NCBI GenBank assembly: GCA_023105745.1
Contig: JALGQZ010000004.1
Location: 66,642,612 to 66,706,611 of the forward strand
Length of the DNA: 64,000 bases
Direction: 5' to 3'
Origin: Austropuccinia psidii
Taxonomy: Eukaryota; Basidiomycota; Pucciniomycetes; Pucciniales; Sphaerophragmiaceae
The notes below the pieces were generated by a model that was not told where the DNA came from, made no database searches, and saw only the letters and a list, made by a program, of their open reading frames with translations. Shown piece after piece: positions 1-10,329 of the stretch. Both the position numbers and the translations under genes were made by a program. Within the stretch, counting starts at the first letter, position 1, and each line of letters starts with the position of its first letter.

Positions 1-116
1 TACCTTTTGAGCTGATTTGGCTGAGCTCCATGTTTTGGTGGTATCTTGGCTATACCATTGGTTTATGGTATTTTGGCTGTCATGCTTGTGCTCTGGTTTT
101 GAGTCACAGGCTGACA
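1..116 (-). repeat. LTR-E fragment, cut by the window start
   Basis: This stretch matches 48975-49090 closely, including the shared right end with a ggctgaca terminus. At 49090 that terminus is followed by a purine tract and a minus-strand integrase, so the right end is the LTR start read on the minus strand (TGTCAGCC). Here the flank after 116 is not purine-rich on the minus strand, so this may be a solo LTR or a decayed element end. Its other end lies outside the window. Confidence 0.75.
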
Positions 117-882
117 ATCAATAAAAGGCCTTTTGTTAATAGTAAATTTATTCCTTTGTTACAAGTTTTTTAATGTATTAGCTTATTTAAATTTAAAGAA
201 TATTTGAATTCATCATAAAGGATTGTCTTATTTTTGAACAAAAAAATATTATTATAGAATTTTAAAAATGAAAAATCATATGTAATGATTATAAAATAAA
301 AAAGATTACTTTGGAGGAAAAAAATTAAAAAGTGGCACAAACAACCAAAATCTGATATGAGAGTGTGCCATCGAGGAAAGACAAGATATGTAAGTGTGAA
401 AAAATGAAGAAAAAAAAGTGTCCATGCACTTTTTTTTGGTGAAAAAAAAGTTGGAATACATGCTTCATGGCACTGTACAAGTGGTTGTTTTAAATTATCT
501 GTAGAAAAATCATAGTGAGCTCATTTTTTGTTACTTTACTAGTAAAAAGGACATTGAGTAAAAGGATAATAAGAAAATGATGAAATAAGAATGCAAAATG
601 AATATTATTTGATGATTTTCTGAGGAGAGAGCTGGGGAAGTTTTGGGTCTCTAAATGTTGGATGGAAATGGTAAAGGGGTGGGATTGTTACTAATAAAAA
701 GGGGTTTCAACTAAAATCAATTGTAGCTGTTAAGGTATGACTCAATCCAATCACCTTAGGTGGTCCTTTTTTGACCAAGACTGGGTCATGTACTTAAAGA
801 GAAATTCTGGTTGACAAACTAATGTCGAAACTAATCAAAAATTCAAAATTTTAAGAAATGAGAGCAAGGAAAACTCATCTAC
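117..882. other. AT-rich DNA with no recognisable feature
   Basis: I see no coding frame, LTR end or copy of any other block of the window here. It contains A/T runs and short poly-A or poly-T tracts. It lies outside the outermost nested element, which begins at 883, so it may be the pre-insertion DNA, or an old repeat too diverged to recognise. Confidence 0.5.
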
Positions 883-1333
883 TGTCACAGGGGCTCTTGG
901 GGAAAACAAGAGTGACCTGGCACTCAGGAATCAAGAAATCAACTGGAGGGCTTCAAAGGGATAAAGAAATGAAATAAAGATTCTATTTCTTTAAGGAAGA
1001 AGAAGAGCAAGTACAAATATTCTAAAGATAAGAAAGAAGCAAAAGGCCAAGGATAATAAAAGAAGCCAAAAGCCAACAATCCAGTCAAATGAATCCTCAA
1101 TTCACTGTTCCAACCTGCTAGAAAGAACAATGGAATTAGTAAAGGATATTATAAGCAATATCTACTTACAGGAAAAGAAAAGGTTCAAATGACTGACTTA
1201 TGAATATCAGTATTTACTTTAAAGAATCAAAACAAATCCAAGATAATAATTAACTGGGAAAAAAGTCCCCAGGGGTGGAAAGGTGGCCAGTCTATGTGAG
1301 AATCTGAAGATATGATCCTGTACCCAGCTGTAT
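883..1333 (-). repeat. 3' LTR of host element H1 (family D2), outer segment
   Basis: It starts tgtcacaggggctctt on the + strand, the complement of the CCCCTGTGACA end seen in the other D and D2 LTRs. The segment is the reverse complement of part of the D2 fragment at 19921-20544. It ends at the LTR-A insertion at 1334 and resumes at 3144, then again at 12113. The three pieces together make an LTR of roughly 1.5 kb whose inner end is at 12895. Confidence 0.7.
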
Positions 1334-3138
1334 TGTGAGCCTTAGAGGTATTTTCATATACCCAAAAGAGCACAAATAATAAAACAAGATACAATTATAA
1401 TTAAACTCAATTTATTTATATTATCAAAACAAAAAATCAAAATATCAATATAAATTTATACACAAAAATGAAAATTTAATCATAATTTAAATACAAAATT
1501 ATCTTAAAATTTAAAATTGTGAAAACACAGTTTTACTTGAAAAGAATTAGGTAAAAATGCATTTTTAACAAAACTACTGAAATTAAAATATTTTTGGAAA
1601 AAATTTGAATAAAACATATCATAACTTCTTATCCAAAAAATAAGCATATGAAAATTATTTCACCTTTGGATCCTCATGAAAAATAAGGTGGGGTCACCTC
1701 TGGGTAAAATTTCTGTAGCTAAACTCTAAATAAGCTTAAATTGAGTTTTTGGTATTTTCTGTAAAAAAGTTTAAAATCCTCAAAACCTTAATTTAATTCA
1801 CATTACATGTGGTGTTAAACATCAATTTTTGTGTTAAAATTGAGCTTTTGTGTGTAGTTTAGAAGTTATGAGGAATGGAAGTATTTTCATTTGAAATGTC
1901 AAAATGTGCATGTGTATTACATAAGTAAACTGTAACTTACATATGACATGTCAATTATTACAGTTGTGTAACTGTAAGACTCAATTGAATTGCATGTGTA
2001 AATTACAAGTATATTACATGATGAGGAATTAGAGAAAAAATAAATTGGAAAGATTAATTTTGGAGGGGGAAAAGGAATCTTGGCTTCAAGGGAGCCAGAC
2101 ACTCAAATTCCTTGCTGACAGGTGTGAAATTTCAAATTCCACATGAAATTTAATCACTTTTGGCCTGGAATTGAGTCACAGACTCTGTGTCCCAATTGAT
2201 GATGAGGTTTTGATATCAACCAGGGCATTTTTAACTGTTGCCAAGAGGGTAAAACTAGCCTCCCAATAAAACAATCATTTTTAAGACATTTTTAAATAGT
2301 TTTCACTTTTCTTACACACATTCTGACGTGTTTTGAAGGCTTAAAACTAGGTATTACTATAGCAATGGCTTATTTAAGGGTCTAAAATGGCTAAAACCAA
2401 CCCTTTTTTGGCCTAAAACAGGGTTCAATGATGCCATAATTGGCTTTTCTGTTTTCAGATTGTTTTCCAAAACTGACAATAGTAAATTTTACTTTTGGAG
2501 TAAGAAAATCAGTAGCTATAAAAGAATGCCTTCTTTGCCCCACTTTTCTCTTTGTGCTAGAATCTTTTCCTTTTATAATTAGTTTAAACACCGTCAAGCT
2601 AATCAATTAAAGATTCCAACCACCCTTTTAAAATACTTTTGAACCTTCCAACCAGCTGAGAAAATTATTATAATCATTGTTTGTAACTCTTATAATAATT
2701 TTACCCTTGAACAACACCATAAGTGAATTAAAGTATCTTTCATTACTGTTAACTTTGTCACTTTGTTTCCAAATTCACTCTGGTAACTTTTTGGGCATGG
2801 TTTCTCTTTAGTAATCTTTTTAAAGAATTTTCTCTTATATTAATTTCCTGCAGTCTTTTTCTCAATTAATTAAAATTGAAATTGCTCTTGAAGAAATTTC
2901 TTTTGTAGCCTTAAATATCTCTTGTAGATTATTTTTGGATATATTATATTGTTGGTAAAACAATAAATCTTTAAAATACTATTTTTTTATACTTATAGAG
3001 TGAAAAACAATAAAACTGTAATGGTTTCTCTTAAAATCTTTATTTCATACTAATTTTAACCAATTCTTACCTTATACAAATTTTGAGGACAGGAAAAGTA
3101 CTTGATTTATAATCAAAGTTTCATATCCACACCTTACA
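1334..3138 (+). repeat. Solo LTR-A with exact target duplication
   Basis: A 1805-bp LTR with termini TGTGAGCC and ACCTTACA. The 5 bases before it (1329-1333) and after it (3139-3143) are both tgtat. No primer site, gag or pol is attached, so it is a solo LTR left by LTR-LTR recombination. The undisturbed sequence exists at about 20034-20047 on the other strand (gacaatacagctgg), showing that it landed in a D2 LTR. Full-length relatives are at 18093-19920 and 43157-44941. The short open frames inside it match nothing I know. Confidence 0.9.
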
Positions 3139-3143
3139 TGTAT

Positions 3144-3410
3144 TGTCTTTTCTGGTTCAATAAAGATCTGGCCATCTGGAGAATTGAGCTATGTGCCCTA
3201 GATTCCCACAGTGTAATATGAATTGATCCAAAAGGGTCAATGCCATAAATATTTCCTGAATACAACCTGAATGGGCCAATTGAGTTGTCCAAGGAGTGCT
3301 CAAGCTCTTTATGTCTTGACAGCTAATTTGATGAATAAAAACCTCTTGAAAGTTCCCTTGAAGACTCCCAGGCCCTTCTTCCCCCAATGCTGCCGAAATG
3401 AAAAGACCAG
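3144..3410 (-). repeat. 3' LTR of H1 (family D2), middle segment
   Basis: This continues the LTR interrupted at 1334. Read in reverse complement it follows the D2 fragment at 19970-20047, including blocks equivalent to ccaattcatatt and agatggccaga. It is cut at 3411 by the LTR-B element and resumes at 12113. The open frames on both strands here are chance frames inside an LTR. Confidence 0.7.
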
Positions 3411-5287
3411 TGTGAGCCTTGAGGCATATTTTAAATACCCAAATAGGCCACAATTATCTCAAAAATAAATTTTGAACTATGCATAACCCATAAGTCATGC
3501 ATATATTCAAAATTCATCCTTTTTGATTTCAGAAAAGATGAATAACTTTTTATTGAGTAAGATCATGGATTAAAGGTTAGATTTGGATTCTACACAAAAA
3601 TTCACCTAGGGTAGCTCCATAGAGTGTATAAGCTCAAATCAACTCTTTGAGGTGGTAATATGGAAAATACTTCAATACCACATAAAAGATCTGTGAAAAT
3701 TATTGTTTTTCTCCATTTCACGCCAAAATAATGGGAATGTGAGAGATCCCATGTTACATATACACCAAGAATAGTGTTATGCATGTTTTGGGAACTTAAT
3801 ATTATGGTATTCTTACATGCACTTTTGGTACACCCATAGTGGATATCTCACTTGAAGCTTAAAATTCTATTTTGACATAAAAAATAAGCAAGGGGGACAA
3901 AAGACATCAAAGAGAGCCAGGGTACCCAACTTCTGAGGCCTCTGAGGAGTGGATAGCTCCAAAGGTTGGATCCTTGGCTGATCTTGGCCCAATTAGTAAG
4001 CTAAAACCTTTTGGCAACTTCGTTACCATGTTACAACTTCAGTAAGTTATAAGAAAATAGCAAATAACCTGCTATTTTGACATGCTAAGGAGGTAAAGAA
4101 CAGCTTAGACTCCTTTAACCATGTCAATTGTTAATTACTTACCATGGATAAACCCCAAAAGAGTAATTAAAACCTTTTTTGGACTAGTATCCATTGATTT
4201 ACCTCATAGCAACCAGCCATATACTGCTATTTGCAATTCTATGTAGAAATGAGGTAAAAATTCAAAAATTCATTAAAAATACAATTATTAATCAATATTT
4301 CTGAAGCTTTCAAGACCAATTAAGAGCTGTATATTTCATATAATAGCCAAAAACAATTATACTTTTATATGTAAAATTAGAAGTTTTACTTACAGTCCAT
4401 TTTTGATGATTCCACGTGAAACACAGAATCCTTGAAAATTTACAGAAAATACATTCTGTGATGAAATTTCCAAGAACATTGATAACTTTGAGAAATCAAT
4501 GATTATTTTGGAATACAAGAAGATATACAGTTGTTACTCCTTTTATTATTGACTATAAATGGGTTGGTAGTCACGTAAAAGCCTCAATTAAGTAATTATG
4601 ATAATCTTACTTGACATCAGATGATGAAATCAATAATCCAAAAAGGTTTATTGTTTTCTCACTCACTGGTTTTTCATTTTGCTCCATGGCACGCCTCTGT
4701 GAGCTGTCTTAGACCTAAAAGAGGCCACCTCTTGCTGTTTTTTCCAGATCATCACATTATTATATTACACCTTTATTACCAAACAAGTAAGTATGAGTTA
4801 AACCTATTTTGTACGTGTTTTATTCTTTCAGAAATCAAACAGAAATACGTTAAAGCATAGAAATAAACTATATTTTGTTTTAATACTGTTCTAAATCAAT
4901 TTTTCTTCATTAAATCCACAATTACATGTCAAATTTCTCTACTATTATCTTCTGAAAGGTTCATTGGATTAATAGTGAGTAATTTATCTCAATTCTTAAA
5001 GTCTTTCTCTAGTAATAGTTTTCTTCAAGAATTATCTTTATAATTATTCTTGTAAAAGATAATTATATATTAAAATAATTTTATTATTAAATTCTTCTTG
5101 TAATTGTTTCTTGTAGACAATTACTGCTTACTGTTATAATCACTAGTAGTGTATAACATGTAAAAGAAATAATTCTTTAATTATTTAATTGTGGCTATAA
5201 TAATTTTGTTATTATATTTCATAAGAACAGTCATAGTACTGTTGATTAATAATAATATTATCAACAGTTTCATAGACACATCTTACA
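3411..5287 (+). repeat. 5' LTR-B of the LTR-B element
   Basis: A 1877-bp LTR from TGTGAGCCTTGAGG to CATCTTACA. It pairs with 10330-12112 and with the solo copy 25725-27619. The two LTRs of this element differ by many substitutions and small indels, clearly more than the LTR-C pair, so the insertion is old. Near the right end is a 9-bp inverted repeat (5238-5246 with 5260-5268), kept in the copy ending at 27619. Confidence 0.9.
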
Positions 5288-5305
5288 TTTGGGGGCCTGG
5301 CCATG
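5288..5305 (+). promoter_or_regulatory. Putative primer-binding site
   Basis: TTTGGGGGCCTGGCCATG lies directly after the 5' LTR. Nearly the same sequence follows the 5' LTRs of families A (44942) and C (38397 on the minus strand, 58420 on the +). The TGG near its start is typical of sites matching the CCA end of a tRNA. Which tRNA is unknown; a proline tRNA is one guess from the TGGGGGC prefix. Confidence 0.65.
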
Positions 5306-5813
5306 TTTTTTGAACCTTGTACCCTTAATTAATATAATTTTAAGTTCTAGAATATTTTAATTTAATAATTCTTTTCTTTCAATTGAAAGTTAAAATTATT
5401 TTTATTTTTGAAATTGTCTTAAAATCTTTTTCATTGAGGAATTTGGTTTAATTTTATACTGTTTTTACACATGGCTTTTTAACATCCAAAAACTTATAAA
5501 ATTATTCTGTGAGTTACTCTGGATTAATTTTGATTTTTTTTCCTTAAAAAGAATATTTTTTTTTAATATATAAAAAAGATAAAAACTTATAAAAAATCTT
5601 TGAAATATTTTAAAAGTATAAAAAATAATTTTTCTTTCATCAATTTTTCTCTAGTGTCTTTAATAAAATACTGTGCAGCTGGTGACAGACTCATTAAAAG
5701 AGAAATTGCCAGTCCAGAATTCTCAGAAGCGGAATCTGAAGACAGTATTGAAGTGCAAATTGCTAAAAGAGGCACTTTGTTTAAGACAGAACAAGCCAAA
5801 CAACCACCAAAAG

Positions 5814-5877
5814 GTGTGTGTTTTCTGTTTTCAATTCTTATTTTATCTTGAATTGACGTGAAAATGGTGCAAACAAG
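5814..5877 (+). other. Putative ORF1 intron 1 (LTR-B element)
   Basis: A 64-bp stretch starting GTGTGT and ending AAACAAG. Removing it joins two open frames in phase 1, at the same point where the LTR-C and LTR-A elements have GTGAGC and GTAAGT introns. Confidence 0.5.
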
Positions 5878-6009
5878 AAATGGAAGCAACTATACAGTCC
5901 AAACGGATTGATTTGTACAAAGAAGAGGCGAGACCAAATCCAGAAGTGTCAAATCTTCCTCAAGAAAGACACATATGGAGGATGCCAGAGCTGCCCCCCC
6001 TTTCCCAAG

Positions 6010-6072
6010 GTCTGTACCCACAAACTTTCACGTGAATTCTCAATCTGGACTGATTCATGATAATATTTTAAG
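6010..6072 (+). other. Putative ORF1 intron 2 (LTR-B element)
   Basis: A 63-bp stretch starting GTCTGT after CCCAAG and ending TATTTTAAG. The join is phase 1 and leads straight into the frame with the conserved IQIYQ segment. The LTR-C elements have an intron of 66 bp at the matching place, starting with GC. Confidence 0.5.
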
Positions 6073-6630
6073 GGCTGAACCACCTTCAAGTGGCGGCAAT
6101 ACAAATATATCAATGCCAATACAAAAATTGGTTCAGAGAAGCCAAAGAAAAGGAGTGGGAAATATGCCCAAGCCTTTGGCAGGGGGCCATGAACTCCTAC
6201 TTACACATCAAGAGCTTTCTGGGTCAGGAGAAGACCATAGAAATCTCAGGAGGTTGGAGCCCATTTTCTTGCAAAGACAAAGTCAAAAATATAAAGAATT
6301 GCTTGAAGAACCAAATTATTTTATCCATAGACCAGAAGAAGATATTGGAAATGACTCCAGCTTTGGAGACAGAAGGCCAAGTGGCATCTACCAGCTCCAG
6401 AAGTGTCCAAAGACACGCCCAAAGGATCTCAGAAGAAGCAGAAAGGTCCCAAGAACCATCAAGGCAAGGGCAACGGCAAAGCCAATTGGCACAGACCTTG
6501 CCCACAAGGGTACAGGATCCCCAAATTGGAGCCTTCAGCCATGGACAGTGTCTTCAATATGGCCAGGACTCTTATGGAATTTACAGCCAAGGATCAGGAA
6601 AGGATGAACAGAACTTGTCCACAGAAATAA

Positions 6631-7786
6631 TACAAGAAATAAACTTTGCTAAAACTATTATTAATGTAGAAATTGGTAAAATTGATTCAAAGCTAACTAA
6701 GATGACTTTGGACATCAATGACTTAAAAAAGAATTATAAAAATTCTGCTGAAATGCATAAGTCCATAATTGCCAAACTGGAATTACTTACCAATACATGT
6801 GACAGAATTGAGAGTAAATATCATGTTCAAGATGATGAAATGGAAGATTTGTACACAAGAAACATCAATGATAAACTTAGAGTTCTGAAAGACTATCTTT
6901 TGGGACTGGCTGAGAATACAAGTCAATTTGCCACACATTTGGCAAGAAGTGACAGTGAAAGGAATAAATTAAAAGAGGAAATACTTGCACAAAGGGAACA
7001 AATTAATAAGAATTATGAATCAAATCCACATATGCCAAGACATTCCATACCTTTGACTGGAGAAAATCTTTCTGTTAAAGAAAGTCTAACCCCTTTTATA
7101 GGAGAAAATGGTATCTCTGTGGAAGATATTCCCAAACTGGAAAAATGGCCAACATCCTCCGGTGAAGGAGAATACAACCATATTGCGTTCATCAGAGCTA
7201 TTAATATGTTACAAGAAGACTTTCACATACCTGATGAAATTATAGGGAGAAAATTACACTCTCTGTTTACCAGAACTGCAAAGAAATGGTATTACAAGAT
7301 GAGACAAGATCATGGGAAACATGATTAGTCTTGGTGGAAATCTGGAGTGATTACCAAATGGGCCAATAATTTTTCAAGGTTTAAAATGGAATTTTTTTTG
7401 AAAGTGCCATTTTTAACTCAGAAAAGGATACACCATTTACTTGGTTCTTCAAGCAGAAAGACAGATTATCTGCTTTACACCCAGATATTTCTGACACCAT
7501 GATTAATATGAAAATATTAAGAAAATGTGGAGGAGAGCTGGAACATGCTATCATGTGCAGATGTGTAGAGCCCTGTTCAACAGAAGACTACATCAATGCA
7601 GTGGAAGATATGATTACTAGAACAAGAATTAGTAAAACTGGGACTAAAATTCCTATGGAGTCCAAAATTGTCCCAAAGATTTCCAGAGAGGACAGGAGGC
7701 CTGAAATACCTGTCTTTAAGTGTCATAAATGTGGAAGCGCTTCGAATTTGGCCAACACTTGCACCAAAAAGACAAAAAATCAATGA
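6631..7786 (+). pseudogene. gag: gag of the LTR-B element: coiled region, capsid and zinc knuckle
   Basis: Gag forms the particle that packages the element RNA. After a helical, lysine- and glutamate-rich stretch comes the capsid part (about 7120-7660), recognisable by KLEKWPTSSGEGEYNHIAF and the RKCGGELEHAI segment shared with the LTR-C gag. A TAG at 7326-7328 and a frame change near 7400-7499 break it. The nucleocapsid zinc knuckle at about 7720-7770 reads CHKCGSASNLANTC. In the LTR-C elements the third ligand is His (CHKCGGIGHLANNC); here it is Asn, so the knuckle has lost a metal ligand. The gag frame is -1 relative to the end of ORF1, as in the other group I elements. Non-functional. Confidence 0.8.
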
Positions 7787-8475
7787 AGTTCAAGTCATTG
7801 AAGAAGCTCAGTGTACTGAAGAGAAAGAAAAATCTGACCTAGATTATGCAGTCTCTGAAGATACACTAGTAGAGGACTATCCCATTGAAAACATTACAGC
7901 TTTCTTTGAAGTAGCAGAAGTCCATACTCACTTATGACAGTACAGTGAGGATTTTCATAACCTGATCAATATCCAGGATGCCAGAATGTGTAAAACAAAA
8001 CTTGCTAGAGGTAAAGGGTACACTTCTGAAGCATCTTGTATAACATCAATCCTGATTAATGATATATAAGCCAAAGTGGCTTTGGATACAGGGGCATTTT
8101 GTACTTGTGTAGGCAAAGACTATCTTCAAGCCATACTGGCTGGATGGAAAAATAATATATTACAAATAGAGGGTGTACAATTTAGTAGTGCCAGTAATAA
8201 TATGTACCCTTTGGGTATATTGGACACTAATCTTGTATTTCCACACCCAGCAGGACGTATTATAATGAAGACTGGGATTGTAGTAATAGACAATTGCACA
8301 TCTCAGAACATTATTCTCGGAAATGATTACTTGAATATTTATGGTATTGAAATAAATAACCATAAGGATAGATATTTCACAATTGGAGAAAACAAAAGAA
8401 AAGAATTTGCTTTTCCCAATATACCAAAACCTCAACTTGTTGAAGCACAAATTAATCCATCATTTTCACCAAAGA
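7787..8475 (+). pseudogene. Retropepsin-like protease of the LTR-B element
   Basis: The aspartic protease domain cuts the polyprotein. The motif ALDTGAFCTCVGKDYL begins near 8076, with the catalytic Asp of DTG at about 8085. The ILGNDYLNIYGIEI segment near 8310 matches ILGNDYLSIYGIDI in the LTR-C elements. The linker before it (7800-8070) is acidic and contains stops. The frame ends in a short run (HDYSS then stop) that is already RNase H sequence in another frame, because reverse transcriptase is deleted here. Confidence 0.8.
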
Positions 8476-10185
8476 TGAAACATGACTATAGTTCATAAAG
8501 CAGGAAACATTTACAATAATTCTGATTGACTTAGCAGGTGGGAATTAGTCAATACTCCTGCTAATCCAGCTTATGTACCTTTGGAAGCAGAACCACAAAT
8601 TCCAATTGAAGGAATTAACATAACTGATATTGGGACTGAATTATTTGAAGAAGTCAGAGAATCTTGTAAGCAAGACAAGAATTTTCATATCTTGACTTCC
8701 TTATTAGATAAAGACTTCAAAGATACATCTTTAGTCAATGCACTGGATGAGGTTTCAAAGAAGTCCTATTCTGAAGGAAGATTTCACTTGTTTGATGGGA
8801 TTGTTTACCACAGAGCCAAACATTCTTGTGTAATGACATTGTGTACCAGATTGCTTATCAATACCATTCTTCATGAATGCCATGATAGCATCTACTCTGG
8901 ACACCTGTCAGAGAACAGAACACTTCAAAAAGTGAATAACTGTGCATGGTGGCCATCTTGGAGAAAAGAGACCATTGAATATTTCCATACCTGTGACAGA
9001 TGCCATAAAGCAAACAGGAGTACAGGAAAGAAATTTGGACTTATGATCCATATTCAAGAACCAAAATCCCCTTGGGAAGTTATTCACATGGATTGGGTCA
9101 CAGCACTTCCTCCAAGTGTTGACAAGAGTTATAATGCTTGTTTAGTCGTTTTGGACAGATATAGCAATACTCCCATATTCTTACCATGTCATAAAGATGA
9201 CACAGCTATGAACATAGCTCTTCTTCTATGGAGTAGAGTTATTTCTCATACAGGACTATTCAAGAATATCATAAGTGAAAGAGATCCCAAGTTCACATCT
9301 GCACTTTGGACCAATCTTCATAGATTGTTTGGGACTAAGTCATCATTCTCTACAGCATATCACCCTCAAACAGCTGGGCTAGCAGAGAGAATGATTCAAA
9401 CTTTAGAAGACATTATCAGGTGATTTTGTGCTTATGGGTTAGAATTCAAAGAATCAGATGGCTTTACTCATTACTGGTGCACTTTGATACCTGAATTAGA
9501 ATTGGAATATAAGACATCAGTCCATTCTTCCACAGGTCAAACTCCTGCTATGTTTAAAAAAGGATGGAATCCAAGACTCCCAGCAGATACACTGAGGAAA
9601 GACTCGATTGACATTCATCCTACAGCTTCCAGATTCACAATAATGCTTGATAAAGTGAAATATCATGCAAAACAAAGTATGAATGATGCTTTTGACTATG
9701 CAGAACAGAAATGGGACAAGAGTCACAAAGTACCAGACTTCAAAGTAGGGGACTTAGTTCTAGTTTCAACCTTGAATTTTAATAATATCAAAGGCCCAAA
9801 GGAACTTAAATACTCTTATGTAGGATGTTTTGTTATTGTTGCCTTACATGGAACCAATGCAGTTAAAGTGGAATTAAGTGGTGAATTGTAAAATAAACAC
9901 CCCACTTTTCCAGGCAGCCTGATAAAGCCTTATCAACCAACTGACAAAGAATTGTTTCCTTTAAGGAACCCAGCTCCTTGGACTGTACCACCAGTGGAAC
10001 AGGATGAAGACAAAAGTATAAAGACAGTCATTGAAGAAAGGAGACTTAGGGGTTAATATCCAAGAGAATACCTATTCAGATATAGAAATCCAGTACATGA
10101 ATATGAATGGCTGGCAGAATCAGAGATACCTGACTCAGATAAACTCTTAAGAAGATTTAGACATGAAAGAAGGCCACAAGCCTGA
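8476..10185 (+). pseudogene. RNase H remnant, integrase and chromodomain-like tail of the LTR-B element
   Basis: The first codons, in the frame MTIVHKAGNIYNN, are the end of RNase H and resume after the deletion. The integrase then shows the HHCC zinc-binding region (HDSIYSGH near 8880, CDRC near 8994). The core keeps Asp in HMDW and Glu in GLAER, but the second acidic residue lies in SERDPKF where the LTR-C element has SDRDPQF, so that catalytic Asp has become Glu. Stops occur near 8529, at 9421 and near 9889. The end, about 10000-10185, matches the YLVRYRNP tail of the LTR-C integrase. This part inserted the cDNA; here it is dead. Confidence 0.85.
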
Positions 10186-10308
10186 ATATGTCTATAAATG
10201 TGCTTTTAATTACTTGATATGAGTAATGAAAAGAGGTTGTACAGTGGACATTAACCCTCTTTGGAGTCTTTTTCTTCTTTATACCATTGATAAAATTGTA
10301 GTACAATT

Positions 10309-10329
10309 TTATTTTTTGGCGGGAGGGAA
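10309..10329 (+). promoter_or_regulatory. Polypurine tract of the LTR-B element
   Basis: TTTTTTGGCGGGAGGGAA lies directly before the 3' LTR start at 10330, where plus-strand DNA synthesis would begin. The LTR-C element has TTTTTTGGTGGTAGGGAA in the same place (31773-31790, minus strand). The preceding 10186-10308 is untranslated sequence. Confidence 0.8.

Larger units (their letters stand above)
5655..6630 (+). pseudogene. ORF1 of the LTR-B element, three putative exons
   Basis: This is the frame upstream of and overlapping gag. Exon 1 (5655-5813) follows a pyrimidine-rich tract ending in AG. Exon 2 is 5878-6009 and exon 3 starts at 6073. With introns 5814-5877 and 6010-6072 removed, the frame stays open and both introns are phase 1. 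The C-terminal part carries the conserved segments EKEWEI, GAMNSY and, after a frameshift between about 6290 and 6400, YRIPKL and FNMARTLMEF, ending in a stop at 6628-6630. The same segments occur in the LTR-C and LTR-A elements. The function is unknown. It could be a separate accessory protein or the N-terminal part of Gag. The start codon is not evident. Confidence 0.5.
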
